The notes beneath the pieces were generated by a model, which was not told the DNA's origin, searched no databases, and saw only the letters and a program-made list of their open reading frames with translations. Both the position numbers and the translations under genes were made by a program. From Bartonella apihabitans (lineage in GTDB: Bacteria > Pseudomonadota > Alphaproteobacteria > Rhizobiales > Rhizobiaceae): a stretch of 64,000 bases of DNA. The stretch lies in assembly GCF_030758755.1 (NCBI RefSeq), contig NZ_CP132387.1, positions 2,037,001 through 2,101,000 on the forward strand, read 5' to 3'. Shown here in pieces: positions 48,477-58,810 of the stretch (positions are counted from its first letter, which is position 1; each line of letters starts with the position of its first letter).

Positions 48477-49905
48477 ATGTTAGATAAACGCAAATTTTAT
48501 ATAAATGGCGCCTGGATTGAACCTGTCGAGGCACATGACCTCAAGGTAATTGACCCGTCCACGGAAGAAGCTTGTGCTGTCATCAGCAATGGCACGTCAA
48601 AGGATGTCGATCGTGCAGTTGCAGCTGCAAAAGCAGCCTTTGACGGATGGAAGCACACCGACCCGCAAAAGCGTTTAGCTTTTGTTGAAAAAATATTGGC
48701 CATCTATAACCGGCGCAGAGGTGAAATGGCAAAAGCCATTTCAACCGAAATGGGTGCCCCCATCGATATGGCATTGGAACAACAAGTGGGAGGCGGCGCT
48801 TACTTTATCGAAGGCTTTATTGATAGCTTTAAGCATTTTTCTTTTAAGACCGAACTTGTCAAAGGTCGCAATGATAGTGCGCTTCAATATGAACCGGTCG
48901 GCGTCGTCGGTCTCATTACACCATGGAACTGGCCAATGAACCTGATCAACCTGAAGGTTATTCCGGCATTGCTTGCCGGTTGTACGATGGTCTTGAAGCC
49001 TTCTGAAATTGCTCCGCTTTCCGGCCTATTATATGCCGATATTATTGATGAGGCGGGTCTTCCCAAGGGTGTGTTCAACCTTGTCAATGGTGATGGTGCG
49101 GGTGTTGGAACATGTCTTTCCGGCCATCCGGACATTGCTATGATAAGCTTTACCGGTTCTACCGGCGTTGGCAAAGCAATTTCCAAAAATGCTTCCGACA
49201 CATTAAAACATGTTGATCTGGAGCTTGGTGGTAAAGGAGCCAATCTGGTTTTTGCCGATGCCCGTGAAGATGCTATCAAATGGAGCGTTCTGGCCTGCTT
49301 CAACAATAGCGGCCAGAGCTGCAATGCACCAACCCGTATGTTTGTCGAGCGTTCCATTTATGAAAAAGCCAAGAAAATTGCTAAAGAAGTAGCAAATAAT
49401 GTCAAACTTGCTGTTGCAAGCGAGCGCGGAGACCATTTGGGACCGGTCGTATCAAAAGCCCAGTTTGACAAAATCCAAGGCCTTATCCAATCGGGTATCG
49501 ACGAGGGTGCAACGCTTATTGCCGGTGGAACGGGCTTGGCTGACGGTTTCAAGCGCGGCTATTTTGTCCGCCCGACCGTTTTTGCCGATGTCAAACCGGC
49601 TATGAGAATTTTCCGTCAGGAAATTTTGGCCGGTTCTGTCGATGATTCCTTTTGACAGTGAAGAAGAAGCGATAGCAATGGCCAATGACACGGATTATGG
49701 GCTGACGAACTATGTCCAATCCGGCGACAAGGAAAAATGCCACCGCGTTGCAACGGCCTTGCGTTCCGGCATGGTTGAAGTTAACGGTAAGAGCTTGCCG
49801 AAGGAAAGCTTCTTCGGTGGTGTCAAATATTCCGGCCATGCCCGTGAAGGTAGTATCTGGGGAATCAAGCAATTTCTTGATACAAAAGCCATCTCTGAAT
49901 GGTAA
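48477..49905 (+). pseudogene. NAD-dependent aldehyde dehydrogenase, copy 2, one frame break at about 49630
   Basis: A paralogue of copy 1, also 476 residues when restored. The main fragment to 49655 contains PWNWPMNLINLKVIPALLAG, FTGSTGVGKAISK, LELGGKGANLVFADA (with the catalytic glutamate) and NNSGQSCNAPTRM (catalytic cysteine). The frame is lost at TTGGCCGGTT (49626-49635), where the family has IFGPVL; two bases are missing. Fragment 49642-49905 supplies the C-terminus. The ATG at 48477 is preferred (MLDKRKFYINGAW, as in copy 1). It lies 89 bases upstream of rluD. The aldehyde substrate is unknown. Confidence 0.86.
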
Positions 49906-49922
49906 TATAATGATGATCTGTC

Positions 49923-49951
49923 CCGGCAAAGGGAACATTTCCTCTTGCCGG
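49923..49951 (+). terminator. Hairpin between aldehyde dehydrogenase copy 2 and rluD
   Basis: CCGGCAA / TTGCCGG stem, 7 bp, with a 15-base loop. It is the counterpart of the longer hairpin after copy 1. No T tract follows, so it may be a processing or attenuating structure. Confidence 0.45.
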
Positions 49952-49994
49952 AGCGGCTCAATTTCGTAAACTTTAAACGTCGATAGGGCTTCAT

Positions 49995-50993
49995 TTGATC
50001 AGACTGGTAAGTGATGGCACGGCCGAAGGTCAACGCGTCGATCAATGGCTGGCAAAGAATTGTCCTGAAATGTCGCGTTCGCGTCTTCAAGCTCTCATTC
50101 GTGAAGGACAGTTGAAAATAAATCAACTTGTTATACGCGAACCGAAAACGCGGTTAAAAACCGGCGATTCGATTGAAGTTTCTTTGCCGGAACCCGTTGC
50201 CGCACAACCACGGGGAGAAGCAATAGACCTTGATATTCTCTATGAAGATGATGATCTTATAGTTATCAACAAACCGGCAGGCCTTGTTGTCCATCCCGGC
50301 AATGGCAACGAGACGGGAACACTGGTTAACGCCCTGATCTACCACTGCGGTTCATCGCTTTCGGGCATCGGGGGCGTCAAACGTCCAGGAATCGTGCACC
50401 GCCTCGACAAGGATACAAGCGGTGTTATGGTTGTTGCCAAAAATGACCATGCTCATAATGTTTTAAGCCGCCAGTTTGCTGATCATGGCCGGCAAGGCCC
50501 TCTCGAACGCAGCTATCAGGCTGTTGTGTGGGGCGCTTTGTCACAAAAGGCCGGTGTCGTTGACACCTATCTCGGGCGTTCCTCACGGGATCGTATAAAA
50601 AGAGCCGTTGTTTCGCCCACCCAGATGGATGCCCGTCACGCAATAACACATTATCAATTATTGGAGTCTTTCGGGAAAACAAATGAAAAGGAAGCGATTG
50701 CAAGTCTGATTGAATGCCGATTGGAAACAGGACGTACACACCAGATCCGTGTGCATATGGCTCATATCGGCCACCCGCTTGTCGGCGATCAGGTTTATGG
50801 CAGTGCTTTCAAGACAAAAGCCAATATGTTGCCCGATGACTTGAAAACAATCGTCGCTCTTTTCCCGCGTCAAGCGCTCCATGCTGCGACACTTGTCTTC
50901 GAACATCCCTCTACCGGAAAAATCATGCGCTTTACGAGCAGCCTGCCAACTGATATGCTCGAACTTATCGGGGCATTTCGGAAATTTAGGTGA
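49995..50993 (+). CDS. rluD: 23S rRNA pseudouridine synthase
   Basis: A 332-residue RluA-family synthase. The N-terminal S4 domain is RVDQWLAKNCPEMSRSRLQALIREGQLKIN. The catalytic core has DLIVINKPAGLVVHPG and the active-site motif GIVHRLDKDTSGVMVVAKN with the catalytic Asp near residue 138, plus LETGRTHQIRVHMAHIGHPLVGD. RluD converts U1911, U1915 and U1917 of 23S rRNA helix 69. The likely start is TTG at 49995 (no ATG fits), as also in the duplicate fragment. The gene is intact; rpoH follows 168 bases downstream, a classic rhizobial pairing. Confidence 0.92.
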   Translation: MIRLVSDGTAEGQRVDQWLAKNCPEMSRSRLQALIREGQLKINQLVIREPKTRLKTGDSIEVSLPEPVAAQPRGEAIDLDILYEDDDLIVINKPAGLVVHPGNGNETGTLVNALIYHCGSSLSGIGGVKRPGIVHRLDKDTSGVMVVAKNDHAHNVLSRQFADHGRQGPLERSYQAVVWGALSQKAGVVDTYLGRSSRDRIKRAVVSPTQMDARHAITHYQLLESFGKTNEKEAIASLIECRLETGRTHQIRVHMAHIGHPLVGDQVYGSAFKTKANMLPDDLKTIVALFPRQALHAATLVFEHPSTGKIMRFTSSLPTDMLELIGAFRKFR

Positions 50994-51161
50994 AACTATT
51001 CTGGCTTTGGCGGGTTTGTTTGATTGAACGTCAACCGGACATCCGCATATTTCTTAAAAAGGCCATATAGAAGGTGTAATGTGCTTGTTACATCCTAGTC
51101 GGAAAAAGGATATTTTTCGTTTTCGCCTATAATGGGAGAACGCGCTAAAGGAGGGTGCTTT

Positions 51162-52091
51162 ATGGCCCAGACAAATTTACCATCAGTTGCTAACGGTGAT
51201 GGGGGACTTACCCGCTATCTGGAAGAGATACGCCGGTTTCCTATGCTGGAGCCACAGGAAGAATATATGCTTGCGAAACGTTATCGCGAGCATAACGACC
51301 CGAAGGCAGCTCATAAACTCGTTACCAGTCATTTAAGACTCGTTGCAAAAATTGCAATGGGTTATCGTGGCTATGGTCTGCCGATCGGTGAAGTTATTTC
51401 CGAAGGCAATGTCGGACTGATGCAGGCCGTCAAACGGTTTGAACCGGAACGCGGCTTCAGGCTTGCCACTTACGCCATGTGGTGGATTAAAGCCTCTATT
51501 CAGGAATATGTTTTACGTTCGTGGAGCCTTGTAAAAATGGGCACCACGGCCAATCAGAAGCGCCTGTTTTTCAATTTGAGAAAAGTCAAAAGCAAGATTT
51601 AGGCTCTGGATGACGGCGACCTTAACCCCGAGCAGGTCAAGGAAATTGCGACCCGTCTGAATGTCAGCGAAGATGATGTTATCTCGATGAACCGGCGCTT
51701 GTCAGGCGACACGTCACTCAATGCGCCAATCCGTGCGAGTGAAGGTGAAAGCGGAGAATGGCAAGATTGGCTCGTCGATGATTCAAGCAGTCAGGAGCAG
51801 TTGCTGATTGAAGAAGACGAGCTTGAAAATCGCCGTGCCATGCTTGAAAAAGCAATGGAAGGTCTCAATGATCGCGAGAAACGGATTTTTAAAGCCCGCC
51901 GTTTGTCGGACGATCCGGTCACGCTTGAAGAACTTTCGACAGAATTTGGCATTAGCCGCGAACGTGTTCGTCAAATTGAAGTACGCGCTTTCGAGAAAGT
52001 GCAAAACGCTGTGAGAGCTGAAGCCATTGCGCAGAAACATGCTCTTCTGCCAACCACGCCCAAAAAACTCGCACCTGCGGCAAACAAATAA
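51162..52091 (+). pseudogene. rpoH: RNA polymerase heat-shock sigma factor with in-frame amber codon
   Basis: Sigma-32 of 309 codons. Regions 1.2-2 are LTRYLEEIRRFPMLEPQEEYMLAKRY, SHLRLVAKIAMGYRGYGLPIGEVISEGNVGLMQAVKRFEPERGFRLATYAMWWIKASIQEYVLRSWS and the RpoH box QKRLFFNLRKVK. A TAG at 51600-51602 then interrupts the frame, where relatives have Gln (KIQAxDDGDL). The same frame continues to region 4.2 (FGISRERVRQIEVRAFEKVQ) and ends normally. One C-to-T change explains it. The strong ribosome site AAAGGAGGG precedes ATG 51162. RpoH directs RNA polymerase to chaperone and protease promoters. Options are a sequence error, amber suppression, an internal restart, or a second rpoH elsewhere. Confidence 0.88.
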
Positions 52092-52219
52092 ACATAACTG
52101 GAAAGCATTCCGGTTATTGTCGACAGTTGATTGGAAAACGCAAAATTTTGTTAAAGGAGCAGCAAGAATTTCCGACGAAACAAAAAATGAATTCTTGCGC
52201 CCCCACAAAAAATAAAATC

Positions 52220-52250
52220 AAAAGGCTCGAAAGAGCCTTTTTCTGTTTTT
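52220..52250 (+). terminator. Terminator of rpoH
   Basis: AAAAGGCTC-GAAA-GAGCCTTTT perfect 9-bp stem with a tetraloop followed by TCTGTTTTT. Confidence 0.9.
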
Positions 52251-52729
52251 CATATTTGGTTTTTGGCTTCTAAAAATTTCGTGAAAGCGGTTAGCTTGAT
52301 AGGAATGCTCGTTTCTTTTATGAAATTTCCGCGGCTCTAAAAATACCGGTATCTATTCAACGCTTTTGGCTCGGCGATATTTTGATCTCCCGCACATTAG
52401 CGAGGCTTTTATATCGACCTCCTTTTTAATGAGCAATCGGGAGCTTGATCGATGCCCATTCCGGCATTCGGTTATTTTTGTTAGACTGCGAACAAAAATT
52501 TTGATCAGCCAGCTTTTTAACTGCTACCGTTTTTCCTGAACCTATTTTTCCCCCTACACCCCGTAAAGACTCTGAAAAGGCAATCGCCGATGAGCTCTAT
52601 TACACAGTTGTTCTTGCGAGATACCGCAGTTCACAAACCCACTCTTTTCCCGAAGCATTGGTAACCAATGAAAACAAGTCCAACGGCGTTACTTCGCATT
52701 CGGCAATACGGGGTCAACCAGTCAAACGG
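52251..52729. other. Intergenic region between converging genes
   Basis: About 480 bases with no recognised gene between the rpoH terminator and the stop of the large minus-strand protein. I see no clear terminator for the latter. Confidence 0.4.
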
Positions 52730-54739
52730 CTATTCGGTGTCTTCTTCACCGGCATCGCCGGATTGATCGTCATTGGTAGAGTTTTGCCCGCCGCTCTCTG
52801 GTGCTTGCGTTGCATTTGTGGGGCTTGCAGAATTTACGTCCGCATTATCGCCACCTTGTCCGTCGTTTTCCGGATTGTCTTGTGGCGAGGCTTTATTATT
52901 TTCCGCATTATCACCCGAAGGAACAGATGAATTTTCTTTGTCCGAAGTCTGCTTCTGATCATATAGAGTGGGTTTATTGTTCTGGTTCAGCCAGCTATCA
53001 ATAACCTGATTAAAAACAGCTTCCCCATTTGGCCCTTTTGAAAAAGTCAGTTCCGAAACCCGTTTGTTTTTATCGGTAATGACAAGCCGGATCCATCCCA
53101 ATTGTTTCATAAGTTGTAAATTGCGATCACGGAACGGATTTGCCCCGCTTAATGCAAAGAGAAAGAAATCATCATCGATTTTTGCTTCGACAGTACCGGT
53201 TAGCTGTTGGCCAGGCGCCTGTTCACTGTCCTTGAATGTCAATTCATGCACATTATCAATCGCCTTGCCTTCAAAATCATCCGGAACAATAAATATCGCC
53301 TCGATGAGATAGGCAGCGGGCAAAGATGGATCGGTGTTCCGCCTAAGAGTCAACCTCAAAGAAAGCTTCTCGTCGGGAATTGTCACATTGCCGCGCACCG
53401 CAATTTCTTCCGGACCTTGCGAATTGGCTTTGTCTTTGACAATCGACCATTGAACTTTACCGGTCTCTACTTTTTCATCCTGTTGATCGGTACGGGCTTG
53501 ATAAAAGGTCGCTTCGCCGGGTTGTTCCTGCGGCGTTGTTGCGTCTAATGTTCCGGCCGATGTTGATGTTCCCTCGCCGGGCTTCATCGGGCTTTGCGCC
53601 GGCCCTTCGTCAACTTCACTACCGTCAGCCAGCAAACGCTGGGTGAATTTTTCTTTCGGCAGCTCGTTTGCGTTCGTATTTCCGGCCACATGTTGTTCCG
53701 CGTCATGTGACTTGTTCCGGCCTGAAAGAAATGACCAGGCTGTCAAAAGAACACCAACAACAACAATAATCACCACAGCACTTGATAAGCCGATGACAAT
53801 TGCCTTCTTTCGTGCGGCGCGCCTTTCTGTACGGCGAGCGGCCTGTACAAATATATCGGAAACAATATCATAATCACCGTTTTGCTGATTATTGCCCAAG
53901 GCCTTTGCTGACTGGAGTTCTTGTTCAGCCTTTTCCTTTTCAGCCTCTTTTTCGGCGGCTATAATATCTTCCATATTGACCGGTTCGGCATCCGGCACTT
54001 GTTGATGGAGACCGGGATGAGCCGGCTCTTCGCCCCCTTTTTGTAATTTTTGTTCCCCTTCATGAACGGTTGAAAGCGGTGTTTTGTCGTGCTCAAAAAC
54101 CGACTTTCGAGAAAAAGCAGGTGCTCCTTTACGAACATCACCATTATTGTCTTCGTTTCCGGCCGGATGACCGGAAGTGTTATGATTATTCCTTTCAAAA
54201 TTCTGTGTCCGCCCGATTTCAACGGCGGCGGATGAGCCTGTTTCCGGCTCTAAAGCAGTTTGTTCGCCAATTTTATTCGAAGCTTCGCCACCAAGCCTGT
54301 CAGGATTATCAGCTTTGTTTCCGGCAGAAAATATTGGAGCGGTTGATGGGGCAGTCTTTTCGGGCGCTTTTAAACCGGATTCCCCGAATTCCGATTTTCC
54401 TATTCCGGATTCCTGTATTTCCGGTTCCGGCTCATGTCTTGAAAGTTTGTCAGATGGTGAAACCCGATCAAGCGGAATTGAAGATTGCTCCTCCGGTTTT
54501 TTGACCAGAATATTTGAAAGAAGCTCCTGTTCGACCGCTACATAATCGGCTTCAACACTTTTGATCGCGTCATCAAGTGCCTGAAGCTGAGCTTCGGCGA
54601 CACTTGGAGAAACATTGGTTTCGGCAAGTTTCCGCACGACAGTTTCACGAGCACGGGCATAAACCCGCGCCCGCAAATCCGGTGTCGGATTTTCCTGAGC
54701 ATCAATTGTTTTTTTTAACAAACCTGCGAAATTCGCCAT
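52730..54739 (-). CDS. Large single-TM protein, conserved near purA, unknown function
   Basis: A 669-residue protein. The N-terminal 75 residues are helical (MANFAGLLKKTIDAQENPTPDLRARVYARARETVVRKL, then a coiled-coil-like stretch). A long acidic, low-complexity region follows. One membrane helix near residues 315-340 (AIVIGLSSAVVIIVVVGVLLTAWSF) is flanked by a basic RRTERRAARKKA. A folded beta domain (about 425-590) precedes a disordered Asn/Ser/Pro/Asp-rich tail. The topology suggests a cytosolic N-terminus and periplasmic C-terminus. Proteins with this layout sit next to purA in several Rhizobiales and have no established function. The ATG at 54739 is preferred over one six codons upstream. 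Confidence 0.72.
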   Translation of the reverse strand: MANFAGLLKKTIDAQENPTPDLRARVYARARETVVRKLAETNVSPSVAEAQLQALDDAIKSVEADYVAVEQELLSNILVKKPEEQSSIPLDRVSPSDKLSRHEPEPEIQESGIGKSEFGESGLKAPEKTAPSTAPIFSAGNKADNPDRLGGEASNKIGEQTALEPETGSSAAVEIGRTQNFERNNHNTSGHPAGNEDNNGDVRKGAPAFSRKSVFEHDKTPLSTVHEGEQKLQKGGEEPAHPGLHQQVPDAEPVNMEDIIAAEKEAEKEKAEQELQSAKALGNNQQNGDYDIVSDIFVQAARRTERRAARKKAIVIGLSSAVVIIVVVGVLLTAWSFLSGRNKSHDAEQHVAGNTNANELPKEKFTQRLLADGSEVDEGPAQSPMKPGEGTSTSAGTLDATTPQEQPGEATFYQARTDQQDEKVETGKVQWSIVKDKANSQGPEEIAVRGNVTIPDEKLSLRLTLRRNTDPSLPAAYLIEAIFIVPDDFEGKAIDNVHELTFKDSEQAPGQQLTGTVEAKIDDDFFLFALSGANPFRDRNLQLMKQLGWIRLVITDKNKRVSELTFSKGPNGEAVFNQVIDSWLNQNNKPTLYDQKQTSDKENSSVPSGDNAENNKASPQDNPENDGQGGDNADVNSASPTNATQAPESGGQNSTNDDQSGDAGEEDTE

Positions 54740-54933
54740 CGGCTTTTGCTTTCTCACATCCTTAACAACCAGTAAGCAAGTTGTTTTCCAAGTTGCTTCG
54801 GATTGTTGACCGATATTGTTTGTAACAACGCTATCCGGTAAATTTATTCTCCAAGCCTAGAATAAATATAGTCTTGGAAAACAATCGTCAAATCCGGACT
54901 AAACTTCGGACATCGGAAGCATTGCCCAAACTT

Positions 54934-56226
54934 TTACCTGTCTTCAAACGGATCAGTAACAAGAATTGTGTCCTGACGTTCCGGACTTGTTGATAAAAGC
55001 GCAACCGGTGCGCCGATCAATTCTTCAATATGGCGGACATATTTGACCGCTTTGGCAGGCAACTCCGCCCAGCTTCGTGCACCGGCCGTGGTTTCTTTCC
55101 AGCCTTCCATGGTTTCATAAATCGGCTTCAAACGCGCCTGTGCTCCCATTGAAGATGGCATATAATCAATCTTTTTGCCATCAAGCTCATAGGCGACACA
55201 AATCTTGATTTCATCCAGTCCGTCAAGAACATCAAGCTTGGTAAGAGCAATACCGTTAATGCCGCAGACAGCAATCATCTGACGCAACAATACAGCATCA
55301 AGCCAGCCACAACGGCGCTTGCGTCCGGTGACGACACCGTATTCATGTCCGTGTGTTCCAAGATATTCACCCGCTTCATTATTTTGTTCTGTCGGAAACG
55401 GTCGCTTCGCCAACGCGCGTGGTATAGGCCTTGGCAATACCGAGGACATAGTTGATTGCCCCCTGCCCCATGCCCGAACCCGTTGCGGCCTGACCTGCAA
55501 TTGTATTGGATGAGGTCACATAAGGATATGTACCGAAATCATTATCGAGAAGCGCACCTTGCGCGCCTTCAAAAAGAATGCGTGAACCGGCACGGCGTTG
55601 TTCATCAAGCAATTTCCATGTGCGGTCCATAAAGGGAAGAATATCGCCTGCCACTTCCATCAGCTCGTCATAAAGTGTTTTTGGATCAATCTCCGGTTTT
55701 CCCATACCGCGACGGAGCGGATTGTGGTGGGCAAGTAACCGTTCGATCTTTTTCATCAAAGTATCGGGTTCGGCGAGATCCATCACACGAATTGAACGAC
55801 GGCCGACTTTGTCTTCATAAGCCTGCCGATGCCGCGCTTGGTTGTACCGATTTTAAGACTTGATGTGGCGTCTTCCCGTGCGGCATCAAGATCACGGTGA
55901 AGAGAAAGAATAAGCGGTGCATTTTCTGCAATACGCAGATTTTCCGGAGTAATTTTAATCCCCTGCCCGCGGAGTTTTTTCAGCTCTTCCACAAAGTGAT
56001 GCGGGTCAACAACAACACCATTGCCGATAATTGACAATTTGCCACGAACAACCCCCGACGGAAACAGCGACAATTTATAACTTGTTCCATCTATAACCAA
56101 TGTATGACCGGCATTATGCCCGCCCTGATAACGCACCACTACATCTGCACGTTCGGATAACCAGTCAACAATCTTGCCTTTTCCCTCGTCACCCCACTGT
56201 GCACCGACAACCACTACATTGGCCAT
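54934..56226 (-). pseudogene. purA: Adenylosuccinate synthetase, two frame breaks
   Basis: PurA (about 430 residues) joins aspartate to IMP with GTP, the first step to AMP. Fragment 1 (55783-56226) has the P-loop [16 protein letters not shown] and [10 protein letters not shown] and ends at [10 protein letters not shown]. Fragment 2 (55379-55786) has [26 protein letters not shown] and KAYTTRVGE. Fragment 3 (54934-55500) has [22 protein letters not shown] and ends in DPFEDR. The breaks are at 55823-55827 (expected GIGPAYEDK) and 55399-55405 (expected GEGPFPTEQN, one extra base). Both are at invariant Gly-Pro pairs. Loss of purA would force dependence on adenine, and the rest of the gene is perfectly conserved, so a sequence error is more likely. 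Confidence 0.9.
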
Positions 56227-57415
56227 AATATTCTCCGTCCAATTTGAAGGTTTTCCAGCCTTCTTTCAGCAATAAACGAGTTTCTTATACCGGACTCTCC
56301 TGTCGAGTGCGACTCCTCTTTTGCGCTTTTACGCCAAAAAAATTTTGAATTTTCCCGATCAAAGTCAATTTCGCGCCCCACCATAAACCACCAAAACCTG
56401 TTAAAGGATAAAAGACCAAAACCGTTTGAAATCCAGAACCTTGTTTTGAATGAAAGTGTTGTTGAAAAATTCTTTTGGTCATTCGCTGCATTTTAAAAGC
56501 AATCGGCACTGCTTCTTCAATCCGACTATATCCCTATCGAAAAGTATCACCATCTCCACCAGAAGGTGTCATTATCTCTATGGAAAGGTGTCTTTGGTTT
56601 CCGGCTTTTTTTCTATCCGGTTCATTTTTGCAGACGAGAACGTCAAGGCAAAAGGCCAAGTCTATCAATTAACCCAATCAAGACCATCAAACCGCTTTTA
56701 TTATTAAAATTCTGGGATAATCTTTGTGTTTTTTAAATCGATTTAATTAAATACCGGATATAAACGCAAGTGATTCTCCAATCAATGGATCAAAAGAGGT
56801 CAACCGGTTTCCAAACTTGCACTTTATTGTTCGAAAACACATTCTCCGGACTACAAAAAGCCTTTAATCACGTAAAATTTTTAAATTGTTCAACAATTTT
56901 TATGGTTTTGTAAAAGGACCGAATTTGAAGCTTATCCTATTGATAATAAACGTTATTTTTCTTTTCAGAAATTAACATGAAAGCGATCACAAAAAATTTT
57001 TCGGGATTGAGTTTTTTTCTAACGAAGATGTGAAAAAACAAATTTTTAAAAATTTTATCTTTTCAATTTAATTTTTATATCGAAAAACATCTTAAAAAAC
57101 AATATGTTATTAAATGTCTGTGATTTTTTTGGTTTTGTTAAAAAGCCCGATTATAGTCGTTAGCGGCTAATCAGTATTGTGTTTTCCGTATTAACCATTT
57201 ATTCGAGAACAATTGTGGATTGTTCAATAATCATCTTCATTGGACTCACAATAAAAATATAACGTGTTACTGATCACTAATCGGATCACATTGTCATTGG
57301 AATGTAACATCTGTGCAACGTTTTCCTGTCCATCTGTTGGGGGCTTCGACTGCTTGAACATGAGACGCTTTGGTTTTTCAGGTTGCGTTCTGTCGATATC
57401 TATGGGAGGCAGTTC
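56227..57415. other. 1.2-kb AT-rich intergenic region upstream of glpT
   Basis: The longest gene-free stretch in the window, lying between divergent purA and glpT. It is strongly AT-rich from about 56720 to 57130. Short ORFs in it have no ribosome sites. It holds the purA promoter side, a candidate Pho box at 57291-57308 and the glpT ribosome site GGGAGGC. A small RNA is possible but none can be pinned down. Confidence 0.5.
57291..57308 (+). promoter_or_regulatory. Candidate Pho box of glpTQ
   Basis: TTGTCAT-TGGA-ATGTAAC: two 7-base half sites in direct orientation with a 4-base spacer, matching the CTGTCAT-N4-CTGTMAY Pho box layout. It lies 107 bases before the glpT ATG. Phosphate control of glycerophosphodiester use would be logical. 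Confidence 0.5.
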
Positions 57416-58761
57416 ATGCTAAACATTTTTAAACACGCGCTAAACAAACCGCGTGTCCCTGAAGCGGAAATCGACCCGCTTTATCGTCGTCTGCGTTGGC
57501 AGATTTTTTTCGGGATATTCTTCGGTTACGCAGCTTATTATCTCGTACGTAAAAACTTTACTCTGGCTATGCCTTCTCTGGTCGAACAAGGATTTACCCG
57601 TGGTGATTTGGGTTTTGCCTTATCGGCTGTCTCTATCGCCTACGGTTTTTCAAAATTCATTATGGGGGCGGTATCCGACCGTTCCAATCCGCGTGTTTTC
57701 CTTCCTGTCGGTTTGATTCTTGCGGCAGTTGTCATGCTGATTATGGGCTTTGTTCCGTGGGCAACATCAAGCATTGCCGTCATGTTCGTGCTGCTGTTCA
57801 TTTGCGGCTGGTTCCAGGGAATGGGTTGGCCTCCATGCGGGCGCACAATGGTGCACTGGTGGTCACAAAAAGAACGTGGCAGTATCGTTTCTTTGTGGAA
57901 CTGCGCCCACAATGTCGGTGGTGGTCTTCCTCCAATCCTCTTCATGCTTGGTATGGCATGGTTCAATGATTGGCATGCAGCCTTTTATATGCCGGCTTTT
58001 GCGGCCATTCTGGTTGCGATTTTCGCCTTTGCAATGATGCGCGATACACCGCAATCTTGCGGCTTGCCGCCAATTGAAGAATATAAAAACGATTATCCCG
58101 AAAACTATTCGGAAAAGAACGAGGTTGAACTCACAACCAAGCAGATCTTTACCCAATATGTTTTGCCGAACAAGCTGCTCTGGTATATCGCTTTTGCCAA
58201 TGTTTTTGTTTATCTCTTGCGCTATGGCGTTCTTGACTGGTCGCCGACTTACTTGAAAGAAGTCAAGCACTTTGCAGTCGACCAATCGTCCTGGGCTTAT
58301 TTCTTCTATGAATATGCAGGTATCCCCGGCACACTTCTGTGCGGCTGGATGTCTGATAAGGTATTCAAGGGCAATCGTGGTGCAACCGGCGTTTTCTTCA
58401 TGACATTGGTGACCATTGCCACTGTTATTTACTGGCTTAACCCGCAAGGCCACCCCAATATCGACATGATCTGCATGATCGTTATCGGCTTTTTGATTTA
58501 CGGCCCGTTATGCTGATCGGCCTTCACGCACTTGAATTGGCGCCGAAGAAAGCTGCCGGTACTGCTGCCGGTTTCACCGGTCTTTTCGGTTATCTTGGTG
58601 GTTCGGTTGCTGCAAGCGCGATCGTTGGCTACACCGTCGACTATTTCGGCTGGAACGGTGGTTTCCTTCTCATGATCGGTGGTGGTGTCGTAGCTGTCAT
58701 CCTTCTTGCTATCGAAATGATTGGCGAACGCAAGCAGCATGCTAAAGAGCAGGCACACTGA
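57416..58761 (+). pseudogene. glpT: Glycerol-3-phosphate : phosphate antiporter, frame broken at about 58504
   Basis: GlpT of 448 residues when restored (E. coli GlpT has 452). The first fragment (57416-58516) has [58 protein letters not shown] and the substrate-site [13 protein letters not shown]. It loses frame in TACGGCCCGTTATG, where the family has [27 protein letters not shown]; one base is missing at 58502-58506. Fragment 58510-58761 continues with this motif to the stop. The ATG at 57416 with GGGAGGC is chosen over an upstream in-frame ATG. GlpT exchanges glycerol 3-phosphate for phosphate across the inner membrane, and glpQ follows. Confidence 0.92.
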
Positions 58762-58810
58762 TCGGCGTTAATCCGATAGAGTGGCATCTGTCACAGAAAG
58801 TAAGTGCATT

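Larger units (their letters stand above)
46010..50370 (+). repeat. Tandem duplication of [leader - aldehyde dehydrogenase - rluD 5' part]
   Basis: Copy 1 covers about 46010-48165 and copy 2 about 48300-50370. Each has a leader, an aldehyde dehydrogenase gene of 476 codons, a CCGGCAA/TTGCCGG hairpin and the start of rluD (TTGATnAGACTGGTAAGTGATG). In copy 1 rluD stops being recognisable after about 130 codons; in copy 2 it continues to a complete gene. The copies differ throughout at synonymous and some non-synonymous sites, so the duplication is not recent. Confidence 0.85.

Noticed and set aside
47000..49660. Programmed frameshifting in the aldehyde dehydrogenases
   Set aside because: The breaks need one or two inserted bases at Gly-Pro sites with no slippery heptamer or stimulatory hairpin, and the same type of break occurs in unrelated genes.
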